Below, piece by piece: positions 1-7,303 of a stretch of DNA of 10,298 nt. The stretch's first letter is position 1. Every line of letters begins with the position of its first letter. The stretch lies in the NCBI GenBank assembly GCA_050185455.1, contig JBFWZL010000213.1, forward strand, positions 1 to 10,298. Direction: 5' to 3'. Position numbers and translations under genes: made by a program. This DNA comes from SYOC01 sp050185455 (lineage in GTDB: Bacteria > Desulfobacterota > Binatia > Bin18). Below the pieces are notes generated by a model that did no database searches, was not told where the DNA came from, and saw nothing but the letters and a program-made list of their open reading frames with translations.

Positions 1-342
1 GTCTTCTATTTGGAGGACGATTATTGGCCTCACGACACAACCTTGTGGGTCAAAGACTTCAAAGGAAACGATCCACGATTTATCTATTATTTCTTTCTGG
101 GGCTCGATGTTACGCATCTCGATTCTGGTACTGCAAACCCAGCACTCAACCGCAACCAAGTTCATCCTATCGAAGTTGATTGGCCACCGCTTGCACGACA
201 AAAGGCGATTGTCTCAACTCTCGATGAACTCCGCACCGAAACCCAACGCCTCGAATCCATCTACCAACAAAAGCTCACCGCGCTGGAGGAGCTGAAAAAG
301 TCGCTGCTACACAAGGCATTCACGGGAGCACTGACGTCATGA
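1..342 (+). CDS. hsdS: Type I restriction-modification specificity subunit HsdS, 3' part
   Basis: The reading frame is open from base 1, so the gene begins outside the window; 113 residues remain. HsdS recognises the target DNA sequence and holds HsdM and HsdR in the type I complex. The visible part begins inside the second target-recognition domain (YWPHDTTLWV near residues 9-18, then a segment ending in a typical PxxxQ-like stretch). It continues into the family's closing pattern, PPLARQKAIVSTLDEL at about 62-77, followed by a helical spacer rich in Leu, Glu and Lys (about 78-103) and the characteristic ending KAFTGAL. That long helix is the conserved spacer that binds HsdM. The TTG at base 10 could be read as a start but lies inside the domain, so I treat the gene as cut by the window edge. 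It overlaps the following fic gene by four bases (ATGA), implying coupled translation. Confidence 0.93.
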   Translation, partial: VFYLEDDYWPHDTTLWVKDFKGNDPRFIYYFFLGLDVTHLDSGTANPALNRNQVHPIEVDWPPLARQKAIVSTLDELRTETQRLESIYQQKLTALEELKKSLLHKAFTGALTS

Positions 343-1466
343 GTGCAACGCCTGTTTACTATCACCTTGGGCAGTTCCCTCCCCAGGAGCTTGATTGGCC
401 ACAACTGATTCCGCTGATCGGTCCCGCCAGCGCAGGCCTTGCGCGTTACGATGGGTTGCTATCTGCGATCCCTAATGCCGACATTCTCCTCTCGCCCCTC
501 ACGACGCAGGAGGCCGTTCTTTCCTCTAAGATCGAAGGCACCCATGTCACTATTGGAGAAGTGCTTGAGATCGAAGCTGGTGGGGAGTCCGAGGCCATCA
601 CCCAACCTAAGCGAGACGATGCGGAAGAGGTGCTCAACTATCGTAAAGCCATGCGAGCCTGTGTCGCGGAGATGGCGCACCGTTCGCTCTCCCAACATGT
701 CTTAAGAGCTGCGCACAGCCTGCTCATGCAAGGCGTCCGGGGGCGTGATAAATCACCAGGAAGCTACCGAAATGAGCAGAATTGGATTGGCCGCAAAGGC
801 TGCACAATCGAAGAAGCCTACTTCGTACCGATTCCTACTGAGCATTTGCAGAGTGGCATGGACGCTTGGGAACGCTACCTCAGCAGCACCGCTGAACCTG
901 ATGCACTCATCCAACTCGCCATCCTCCATGTCGAATTCGAGGCTCTCCATCCTTTCAAGGACGGGAATGGCCGTTTAGGGAGAATGCTGATTCCTCTTTT
1001 CCTCTTCCAGCGTAAACTGCTCGCTAGCCCAGACTTCTATATGAGCGGATACCTGGAGGCGAATCGGGAAGAATATCAGGACCGCCTGCGCAAAGTTTCT
1101 CGAATCGGTAATTGGACAGGATGGTGCGCGTTTTTCCTCAAAGGAATCCAGCAGCAGTCAGCGGAGAATGAGCGTAAGGCCAGAGCCATTCTCACTCTCT
1201 ACGACCGACTGAAGACCCAAGTGGTCGATCTTACCCATTCTCAGCATTCGATCCGAGCCGTCGATTTCATTTTCCAAACGCCCATTTTTACTGCGCCTTT
1301 GTTTACGAACCACTCGCAAATTCCTAAACCGACAGCGACTCGCATTCTGAACCTTCTCCGAGAAAAAGGTATCGTGAGCCCTCTCCGGGAGGGGAGGGGA
1401 CGACGTGCCGGAATTTATATATTTCCAGAATTGCTTAATATTGCCGAAGGAGGCGATGTATTTTGA
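339..1466 (+). CDS. Fic family protein (probable AMP-transferase) with C-terminal winged helix
   Basis: Fic-domain enzymes usually transfer AMP from ATP to a hydroxyl side chain of a target protein. This 375-residue protein has the full catalytic motif HPFKDGNGRLGR at residues 204-215, with the catalytic His204 and the acidic Asp208 present, so it looks active. The segment SSKIEG at 62-67 matches the inhibitory-helix motif [S/T]xxxE[G/N]. Its N-terminal position makes this a class II Fic protein, in which Glu66 blocks productive ATP binding. The substrate-binding flap region is near GSYRNEQNWIG (141-151). Residues from about 300 to 365 resemble a winged helix-turn-helix, including KPTATRILNLLREKGIV, as in many long Fic proteins. 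The start ATG overlaps the hsdS stop, placing the gene inside the restriction operon between hsdS and hsdR. The target is unknown; DNA binding by the tail is inferred. Confidence 0.93.
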   Translation: MSATPVYYHLGQFPPQELDWPQLIPLIGPASAGLARYDGLLSAIPNADILLSPLTTQEAVLSSKIEGTHVTIGEVLEIEAGGESEAITQPKRDDAEEVLNYRKAMRACVAEMAHRSLSQHVLRAAHSLLMQGVRGRDKSPGSYRNEQNWIGRKGCTIEEAYFVPIPTEHLQSGMDAWERYLSSTAEPDALIQLAILHVEFEALHPFKDGNGRLGRMLIPLFLFQRKLLASPDFYMSGYLEANREEYQDRLRKVSRIGNWTGWCAFFLKGIQQQSAENERKARAILTLYDRLKTQVVDLTHSQHSIRAVDFIFQTPIFTAPLFTNHSQIPKPTATRILNLLREKGIVSPLREGRGRRAGIYIFPELLNIAEGGDVF

Positions 1467-1473
1467 GGCTAAT

Positions 1474-1553
1474 GCGTAATATTAAGATTTTGTGTCTCAT
1501 ATTTTCCTTTTTATGAGACACAAATAGCGTAATGTTGAATAGGTGAGACACAA
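1474..1553. promoter_or_regulatory. Operator-like cluster of repeated boxes upstream of hsdR
   Basis: The gap between fic and hsdR contains a perfect inverted repeat with 13-bp arms (1489-1501 and 1512-1524, tttgtgtctcata / tatgagacacaaa) around a 10-base loop. A third copy of the core, tgagacacaa, lies at 1544-1553, exactly 30 bp after the same core in the right arm (1514-1523), about three turns of the helix. A second box, gcgtaat(a/g)tt(a/g)a, occurs directly repeated at 1474-1484 and 1527-1537. The arms are AT-rich and not followed by a run of T, so an intrinsic terminator is unlikely. The layout suggests a dimeric regulator with a main site and an extra half-site about 20 bp before the hsdR start codon. 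Which protein would bind is not shown by the sequence. Confidence 0.55.
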
Positions 1554-1573
1554 GATTCTCCCCACGGGAACTT

Positions 1574-3901
1574 ATGAACGAAGCCGAAACCAGAGCCGAG
1601 CATATTGACCCCGCTCTCAAGGCAGCGGGCTGGGGTGTCGTCGAGGGGAGTCGCATCCGGCGTGAATATCCCATTACACTCGGTCGGCTCGAAGGCTACG
1701 GACGACGTGGCAAGCCGTTGATTGCCGATTACGTGTTGGAGTATCGCAACCATAAACTCGCTGTTGTCGAGGCCAAGGCGTGGGATGAAGAGCTGACCGA
1801 GGGCGTGGCGCAGGCGAAAAACTATGCGGACAAGCTTGCTGTTCGTTTTACCTATTCCACCAACGGTCGCGGTATCTACGGCATCGACATGATGACAGGC
1901 GTGGAAGGCGAAGTTCCGCAGTATCCGACTCCGGAAGAACTCTGGAACCTGACCTTCGCTGAACAGGTCGACTGGCGCAATCGTTTCGCCGCCGTGCCCT
2001 TCGAGAACAAAGGAGGCTTTTTCCAAGCACGCTACTTCCAGGACATCGCCATCGAGCGCACGTTGGAGGCCATCGCTGCCGGGAAGGAGCGCATCCTCCT
2101 TACGTTGGCCACTGGCACGGGGAAGACCTTTATCGCCTTTCAGATCGCCTGGAAGCTGTTCCACAGCCGCTGGAACCTGAGCCGCGAGGCGACACGCCGC
2201 CCACGTATCCTGTTCCTCGCCGACCGCAACATTCTCGCCAATCAAGCGTACAACGCCTTCTCCGCCTTTCCCGAGGATGCGATGGTGCGCATCGAGCCGG
2301 AGGACATCCGCAAAAAGGGCAGAGTGCCGAAGAACGGTAGCCTGTTTTTCACCATCTTTCAGACCTTCATGAGCGGCCCGCCGAAGGACGGCAAGCCCTC
2401 GCCCTATTTCGGCGAGTATCCGCCTGACTTTTTCGATTTCATCGTCATTGACGAGTGCCATCGTGGCGGGGCCAACGACGAAAGCACGTGGCGGGACATC
2501 CTCACCTATTTTGCCCCCGCCGTGCAGCTTGGCCTTACCGCCACACCCAAGCGCAAAGACAACGTGGACACCTACGCCTACTTCGGCGAGCCGGTGTATA
2601 TCTATTCGCTCAAGGAAGGCATTAACGACGGCTTTCTCACGCCTTTCAAGCTGAAGCAATTTGCCACGACGCTCGATGAGTACGTCTACACGCCGGATGA
2701 TAACGTTGTCGAAGGTGAGATCGAAGCCGGCAAGCGGTACGAAGAGAAGGATTTCAACCGCATCATCGAAATCAAGGAGCGCGAAGCGTACCGGGTCAAA
2801 CTCTTCATGGACATGATCGATCAACGAGAGAAGACCCTCGTCTTCTGCGCTACGCAAACCCATGCGCTGGCCGTGCGTGATCTCATCAACCAGATGAAGA
2901 CCAGCAAGGACCCGAACTATTGCCACCGGGTCACGGCCAACGATGGCGCGCTCGGCGAGCAGCACCTGCGCGATTTTCAGGACAACGAAAAAAGCATCCC
3001 GACGATCCTCACCACCTCGCAAAAACTCTCCACCGGCGTGGACGCCCGGAACATCCGCAACATCGTGTTGATGCGCCCGATCAACTCGATGATCGAGTTC
3101 AAGCAGATCATCGGGCGCGGCACGCGGCTTTACGACGGCAAGGACTATTTCACGATCTACGACTTCGTGAAGGCGCACCACCACTTCAGTGACCCGGAAT
3201 GGGACGGTGAACCGATCGAGCCAGAACCGAAACCACAGGCGCTTCCGTCATCAGTTGACTCGCTTCGCGAGGTGGTGAGTGACAAGCTTGGCGAATACAC
3301 CAAGAGGCAAAAAATTAAAGTCGAACTTACTGACGGCAAAGCCCGCACCATCCAGCACATGGTCGTGACGAGTTTTTGGCATCCGGACGGCATGCCGATG
3401 TCCGCGCAACAGTTCATGGAGCTGCTGTTCGGTAAACTGCCCGAGCTTTTCAAAGATGAAGCCGAACTCCGCGCCCTCTGGAGCAGCCCCGACACCCGCG
3501 CCAAACTCTTGCAAGGTTTGGCCGAAAGAGGCTTTGGCAAAGAACAGCTAGCTGAAATGCAAAAGATTATTGACGCCGAGAAGAGCGACCTGTTCGACGT
3601 GCTGGCGCATGTCGCCTACGCCTTACCGCCGCTGACCCGCGAGGAAAGAGCCGCCAAGGCCAAGGTGGTGCTCAGCACCTACTTCAACACCAAGCAGCAA
3701 GTCTTCCTCGATTTCGTGCTCTCGCATTATGTACGTGAAGGCGTGCAGGAACTTGATAAAGAAAAACTGACGCCACTGCTGCGACTCAGATACCATGACT
3801 CCATCGCCGACGCAGTCGCCGACTTGGGCAGACCGGAAGAAATCGGGAAAGTCTTCACGGATTTTCAGAAGTATCTCTATCAAGAACAAGCGGCGGCATG
3901 A
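1574..3901 (+). CDS. hsdR: Type I restriction endonuclease subunit HsdR (EcoEI type)
   Basis: HsdR is the motor and nuclease subunit: it translocates DNA using ATP and cuts it away from the unmethylated recognition site. The 775-residue length fits the shorter EcoEI-like group. The N-terminal nuclease domain shows Asp52, then E66-A-K68 (the PD-(D/E)xK core), and QAKNY at 80-84, the QxxxY motif of RecB-like nucleases. The motor domains follow: Walker A ATGTGKT at 179-185, DECH at 293-296, TAT at 322-324, STGVD at 486-490 and motif VI QIIGRGTR at 511-518. The C-terminal ~200 residues match the EcoEI R C-terminal type that contacts the methylase core. All key residues are present, so the gene looks intact. 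The start is the ATG giving the usual N-terminus MNEAETRAE; its Shine-Dalgarno site is weak. It lies 107 bases after fic, behind the box cluster, so it may be controlled separately from hsdS-fic. Confidence 0.96.
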   Translation: MNEAETRAEHIDPALKAAGWGVVEGSRIRREYPITLGRLEGYGRRGKPLIADYVLEYRNHKLAVVEAKAWDEELTEGVAQAKNYADKLAVRFTYSTNGRGIYGIDMMTGVEGEVPQYPTPEELWNLTFAEQVDWRNRFAAVPFENKGGFFQARYFQDIAIERTLEAIAAGKERILLTLATGTGKTFIAFQIAWKLFHSRWNLSREATRRPRILFLADRNILANQAYNAFSAFPEDAMVRIEPEDIRKKGRVPKNGSLFFTIFQTFMSGPPKDGKPSPYFGEYPPDFFDFIVIDECHRGGANDESTWRDILTYFAPAVQLGLTATPKRKDNVDTYAYFGEPVYIYSLKEGINDGFLTPFKLKQFATTLDEYVYTPDDNVVEGEIEAGKRYEEKDFNRIIEIKEREAYRVKLFMDMIDQREKTLVFCATQTHALAVRDLINQMKTSKDPNYCHRVTANDGALGEQHLRDFQDNEKSIPTILTTSQKLSTGVDARNIRNIVLMRPINSMIEFKQIIGRGTRLYDGKDYFTIYDFVKAHHHFSDPEWDGEPIEPEPKPQALPSSVDSLREVVSDKLGEYTKRQKIKVELTDGKARTIQHMVVTSFWHPDGMPMSAQQFMELLFGKLPELFKDEAELRALWSSPDTRAKLLQGLAERGFGKEQLAEMQKIIDAEKSDLFDVLAHVAYALPPLTREERAAKAKVVLSTYFNTKQQVFLDFVLSHYVREGVQELDKEKLTPLLRLRYHDSIADAVADLGRPEEIGKVFTDFQKYLYQEQAAA

Positions 3902-3905
3902 CGGC

Positions 3906-3926
3906 TAGTTGTCAGTCAATTTAATC
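3906..3926 (+). repeat. 21-bp direct repeat, copy 1
   Basis: This sequence beginning tagttgtcagtcaattt, four bases after the hsdR stop codon, is identical over 21 bases to 4111-4131. The two copies are 205 bp apart and bracket the palindromic repeats between hsdR and the helicase gene. They could be a target-site duplication left by an insertion, though 21 bp is long for that, or the trace of a local duplication. Confidence 0.85.
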
Positions 3927-3938
3927 AATGAAACGTTC

Positions 3939-3966
3939 GTAGGGGCGAACGGCCGTTCGCCCCTAC
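3939..3966. repeat. Perfect 28-bp palindrome (dispersed-repeat type)
   Basis: The sequence reads identically on both strands for 28 bases: left half gtaggggcgaacgg, right half ccgttcgcccctac, with no loop bases. Palindromes of the gtaggggcg...cgcccctac type are familiar to me as dispersed intergenic repeats in many environmental bacterial genomes; that is recall, not a search. It lies 37 bases downstream of the hsdR stop codon. Confidence 0.85.
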
Positions 3967-3970
3967 TTTT
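3939..3970 (+). terminator. Possible intrinsic terminator after hsdR
   Basis: The 28-bp GC-rich palindrome would form a strong RNA hairpin and is followed on the + strand by tttt and then cagg. The T run is short, so termination is plausible but weakly supported. It would end the hsdS-fic-hsdR transcript before the helicase gene. No T run follows on the opposite strand. Confidence 0.35.
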
Positions 3971-4019
3971 CAGGGGAATGGTCATGCCTCTGTGACGTAC
4001 ACTTGACCAGGAAAAGCCT

Positions 4020-4106
4020 GTAGCCCGGATGGAACAGAGTGGAATCCGGGGTTCTTGCTCCGCCCCCCATTCGTTCCTGGGTTACGCTGCGCTTCATCCA
4101 GGTTAC
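4020..4106. repeat. REP-like imperfect inverted repeat pair
   Basis: The left element (4020-4045, starting gtagcccggatgga) and the reverse complement of the right element (4081-4106, starting gtaacctggatgaa) match at roughly two thirds of positions. Each half also folds on itself: cccggat at 4024-4030 pairs with atccggg at 4044-4050, and cctgg at 4076-4080 pairs with ccagg at 4098-4102. The gtagcccggatg...gcgcagcg pattern resembles a dispersed repeat found in many proteobacterial genomes, here as a decayed head-to-head pair. It contains no coding sequence. Confidence 0.65.
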
Positions 4107-4110
4107 CTGT

Positions 4111-4131
4111 TAGTTGTCAGTCAATTTAATC
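4111..4131 (+). repeat. 21-bp direct repeat, copy 2
   Basis: This copy is identical to 3906-3926. It lies between the REP-like pair and the helicase gene and closes the repeat cassette. The bases on either side differ from those around the first copy, so the identity is limited to exactly 21 bp. Confidence 0.85.
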
Positions 4132-4149
4132 TTCGACTTGCTCCTTTGG

Positions 4150-4178
4150 TTGGGAAATGATCTTTTTCGCTGTACACT
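4150..4178 (+). promoter_or_regulatory. Candidate sigma-70-type promoter for the SNF2 gene
   Basis: TTGGGA at 4150-4155 and TACACT at 4173-4178 are separated by 17 bases, each matching four of six consensus positions. Transcription would start near 4185, just before the GGAGG ribosome-binding site. Such a transcript would exclude a start codon at 4157. The match is modest and could be chance. Confidence 0.25.
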
Positions 4179-4186
4179 CTCCAGAC

Positions 4187-4191
4187 GGAGG
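4187..4191 (+). promoter_or_regulatory. Ribosome-binding site that fixes the SNF2 start at 4199
   Basis: GGAGG lies seven bases before the ATG at 4199. The upstream in-frame ATG at 4157 has no comparable site, and starting at 4199 gives the N-terminus MLVVLHGG, which resembles the MLVLHG beginning I recall for related mycobacterial SNF2 proteins. Confidence 0.7.
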
Positions 4192-4198
4192 CCGTTCT

Positions 4199-7100
4199 AT
4201 GCTCGTTGTCTTGCATGGTGGTGTTTGCGAGAAACAGTTTTTACTGTGGGGCGAGACCACAGTGGAAGGGAAAACATCCGTTGCCCTTCTCGGAAAAAAG
4301 AAGCGCTCTGGAACTCTGCCTTACAATGCCGGAGCGGAAAAGTTGTCTCAGGCTCTTGCTGAAGCGGGAGTCCCTTTCTCGAAGGAGAAAGGCGGTGGCG
4401 AGAGTTGGTTCGTGTGGTTACCCTCGGTGAACAATGCGCCTGTTGCTTCCAATCCACTGATTGCGGATCTTCCCCAAGCCCAAGCGAAGGTGACTCTTGC
4501 GTCGTGGGCAGTTTCGGCCTTGCCTCTTTCCTTGCAACAAACGAGCGACCTGCTTTGCGCCTGTGTCGGTAAACAGGTGCTGGCGCCAGGAGTTGTTGTC
4601 GGCAATGATCTGGCGTTCTGGGCAACGGCACTGCGCTTTGCCGGAGCCCTGGTGGCGCAGCAATCGTTTTCCCCTAGTTTGACTGAGCAGCAGGGGAGTT
4701 TCCGCGCTTGTTGGCAGCCAATCTTTACCGGACCGAATAACGACCTGCTCGTTAAGTTTGCCAAAGCGATGCCGCAGGTTTGTCGTGCGTTGACTCGGGA
4801 GGGGAGTACGCCACCCGTGGTTCCCCCGCTAACCGTGCTTACCGATTTCCTCCGTGAAATAGTCGATGCCTTTGTCCGCTCCTCGTCTGCCGCGCCACAA
4901 CGCGAAAAAAAGGCGCCCTTTTTCGAGAGCATTCATGATCAATGGCTGTACCGATTGCGATCCTCCGATGGAAAGATGATCGGGAGTACGGAAGAGTTCG
5001 CGCAGCTCTCCGGTCACCTGCGCGATTGGCAGCGTCCAATTACTGTGGCGACAACGGCTCCGTTCCGGCTCTGCTTGCGTTTGGAAGAACCGGAGGCCGA
5101 GGAGGAGAACATCGCTAGTGGTCGGTATGGGCGCGAGGCGTGGTATGTGCGCTACCTCTTGCAAGCGACTGATGACCCGAGTCTATTGATTCACGCGCAA
5201 GATGCCTGGAGCGCGAAGGGCAGCAAAGCCTCCGTGCTGGCTCGTCAGGGATTCAACGCGCGGGAATATCTCCTTGCGTCTCTCGGACAGGCGGCTGGAA
5301 TCTGTCCACGGATTGAAGCGAGTCTGAAGACGGCGGCGCCCGGCGGCTATGAACTTGACGCCACCGGCGCCTATGAGTTTCTTACCGAAAAAGCGCTCGC
5401 TCTGGAACAAATCGGATTTGGTGTCCTCTTGCCCGCGTGGTGGACTCGTAAAGGTACGAAGTTGCGACTCACTGCTCGTGCTGAAGTGCAGAGTCCGAAG
5501 CTGAAGACTAAAGGCGGTCTCTCGCTGGACTCGATCGTGCAATTCCAATGGCAGGTGGCGCTTGGTGACGAAGTGCTGTCGTTTGAAGAACTCATGGTGC
5601 TCGCCAAGCTCAAACAGCCGCTAGTGCGAGTCCGCGGACAATGGGTGCAGCTGAACGCCGAGGAAATCCAGGCAGCGCTCGATTTCTGGAAGGAGACCGC
5701 CAATAAAACCACCGTGCGTGAGACCGTGCGTATGGCTTTAGGCGCGGGAAATGCGCCGGGAGGTCTCACGTTCGAAGGCGTGACGGCAACAGGTTGGATT
5801 GCCGACTTCCTCGCTCAGCTCGATGGGCGGACCGGCTTTGAGGAACTCCCGACACCCGAAGGATTTCACGGAACGCTGCGACCATATCAAATGCGCGGCT
5901 ATTCCTGGCTGAGTTTCCTGCGTCGCTGGGGATTGGGCGCGTGCCTGGCCGATGACATGGGACTGGGAAAGACGATTCAAACCTTGGGCCTTATTCAACG
6001 TGATTGGGAATCAAATGGAAAGCGTCCGGTGCTGCTGATCTGCCCTACGTCGGTGGTGGGGAATTGGCGCAAAGAAGCCGCTCGCTTCACACCGGATCTC
6101 CCCGTCATGGTGCATCACGGCGTAACGCGGACGAAGAGCGCCGCGTTCACAGCCGAGTCCCAGCAGCAAGCCCTCGTCGTCTCCAGTTATGCGCTCCTGC
6201 ATCGAGACTTTGACATGCTGAAACAGGTCTCATGGGCGGGAGTCATTCTTGACGAGGCGCAGAACATCAAAAATCCCGAAACCAAGCAGGCCAAAGCCGC
6301 GCGAGCATTGACGGCAGACTATCGCGTTGCGCTTACTGGCACGCCGGTCGAGAACAACGTCGGCGATTTGTGGTCTCTGCTCGAGTTTCTCAATCCCGGT
6401 TTCCTGGGGTCGCAGACCGAGTTCAAGCGCACGTTCTTCGTGCCGATTCAGGCGAACCGCGATCCGCAAGCGGTCGAACGATTGAAACGGTTGACTGGTC
6501 CCTTCATCCTGCGCCGGCTCAAGACCGACAAGAGCATCATCGCGGACCTGCCCGAAAAGATGGAGATGAAGGTGTTCTGCACGCTGACCAAGGAGCAGGC
6601 GTCGCTCTATGCCGCTGTCGTCAAAGAAGCCGTTCCCGAGCTCGATGCCGCGGAAGGGATTCAGCGGCGTGGGATTATTCTCGGGACGTTGTCAAAACTC
6701 AAGCAGGTGTGTAACCATCCTACGCAGTTTCTGGGTGATAACTCGACGCTGCCGGGACGTTCAGGCAAATTGGCGCGTCTTACGGAAATGCTGGAGGAGA
6801 TCCTCGCGGTTGAAGATCGCGCCCTGATCTTCTCACAGTTTGCCGAGATGGGCGGGCTACTGCGGCGACATTTGCAAGAGACGTTTGGTCGTGAGGTGTT
6901 GTTTCTGCATGGCGGGACCCCGAAGGCGCGGCGTGATCGCATGGTCGAACGCTTTCAGGCCGATAATGGTGGTCCGCAAGTTTTTATTCTTTCTCTGAAA
7001 GCCGGCGGGACGGGCTTGAATCTGACCCGCGCCAACCATGTGTTTCATTTTGACCGGTGGTGGAATCCGGCGGTGGAAAATCAGGCGACCGACCGAGCAT

Positions 7101-7303
7101 TTCGTATTGGCCAGACCAAGAATGTGCAGGTTCATAAGTTCCTGTGCCTGGGTACGTTGGAAGAGAAAATCGACGAGATGATCGAACGCAAAAAAGAAGT
7201 TGCTGAGAAGGTGGTCGGCGCCGGCGAAGGGTGGCTGACGGAACTCTCGACCATCGAGCTTAAGGAACTGTTTGCCCTCAGAAAAGAGGCAGTAGGGGAA
7301 TGA
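4199..7303 (+). CDS. SNF2-family DEAD/DEAH-like helicase/translocase with SNF2-associated N-terminal region
   Basis: This is an ATP-driven double-stranded-DNA translocase of the Swi2/Snf2 group, 1034 residues from the chosen start. The N-terminal ~540 residues are the variable region of bacterial members; about 385-500 matches the SNF2-associated domain (for example GFGVLLPAWW and SFEELMVLAKLKQPLVRV). The motor begins near LRPYQMRGYSW (about 560), with Walker A GLGKT at 588-592, Walker B DEAQ at 685-688, the LTGTP motif after it, GGTGLNL at about 936-942 and motif VI QATDRAFRIGQ at 962-972, so it should be active. The closest family resemblance is the HelZ-like group seen next to SWIM-domain genes, as here. 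An in-frame ATG at 4157 would add 14 residues but lacks a good ribosome-binding site. The stop codon is the first three bases of a purine-rich tandem repeat leading to the SWIM gene 44 bases on, so the two are probably co-transcribed. Its biological substrate is not known. Confidence 0.95.
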   Translation: MLVVLHGGVCEKQFLLWGETTVEGKTSVALLGKKKRSGTLPYNAGAEKLSQALAEAGVPFSKEKGGGESWFVWLPSVNNAPVASNPLIADLPQAQAKVTLASWAVSALPLSLQQTSDLLCACVGKQVLAPGVVVGNDLAFWATALRFAGALVAQQSFSPSLTEQQGSFRACWQPIFTGPNNDLLVKFAKAMPQVCRALTREGSTPPVVPPLTVLTDFLREIVDAFVRSSSAAPQREKKAPFFESIHDQWLYRLRSSDGKMIGSTEEFAQLSGHLRDWQRPITVATTAPFRLCLRLEEPEAEEENIASGRYGREAWYVRYLLQATDDPSLLIHAQDAWSAKGSKASVLARQGFNAREYLLASLGQAAGICPRIEASLKTAAPGGYELDATGAYEFLTEKALALEQIGFGVLLPAWWTRKGTKLRLTARAEVQSPKLKTKGGLSLDSIVQFQWQVALGDEVLSFEELMVLAKLKQPLVRVRGQWVQLNAEEIQAALDFWKETANKTTVRETVRMALGAGNAPGGLTFEGVTATGWIADFLAQLDGRTGFEELPTPEGFHGTLRPYQMRGYSWLSFLRRWGLGACLADDMGLGKTIQTLGLIQRDWESNGKRPVLLICPTSVVGNWRKEAARFTPDLPVMVHHGVTRTKSAAFTAESQQQALVVSSYALLHRDFDMLKQVSWAGVILDEAQNIKNPETKQAKAARALTADYRVALTGTPVENNVGDLWSLLEFLNPGFLGSQTEFKRTFFVPIQANRDPQAVERLKRLTGPFILRRLKTDKSIIADLPEKMEMKVFCTLTKEQASLYAAVVKEAVPELDAAEGIQRRGIILGTLSKLKQVCNHPTQFLGDNSTLPGRSGKLARLTEMLEEILAVEDRALIFSQFAEMGGLLRRHLQETFGREVLFLHGGTPKARRDRMVERFQADNGGPQVFILSLKAGGTGLNLTRANHVFHFDRWWNPAVENQATDRAFRIGQTKNVQVHKFLCLGTLEEKIDEMIERKKEVAEKVVGAGEGWLTELSTIELKELFALRKEAVGE

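Noticed and set aside
10..342. TTG at base 10 as the start of a short independent gene
   Set aside because: The frame is open upstream to base 1 and the product is plainly the C-terminal part of HsdS, so the gene is cut by the window edge.
1489..1524. Inverted repeat before hsdR as an intrinsic terminator for fic
   Set aside because: The stem is AT-rich, is not followed by a T run, and its core recurs as a separate half-site at 1544-1553, which suits an operator better.
1511..3184. Very long open frame (557 codons) on the minus strand opposite hsdR
   Set aside because: It lies entirely against hsdR codons whose product has every expected nuclease and motor motif. The antisense translation shows no recognisable domain and is a codon-bias shadow.
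3902..4198. CRISPR array in the repeat-rich spacer
   Set aside because: There are only two copies of the direct repeat, the interior is made of palindromes rather than evenly spaced spacers, and no cas gene is present.
4348..4932. 194-codon minus-strand frame inside the SNF2 gene
   Set aside because: It is antisense to the N-terminal region of an intact SNF2 gene and has no recognisable domain.
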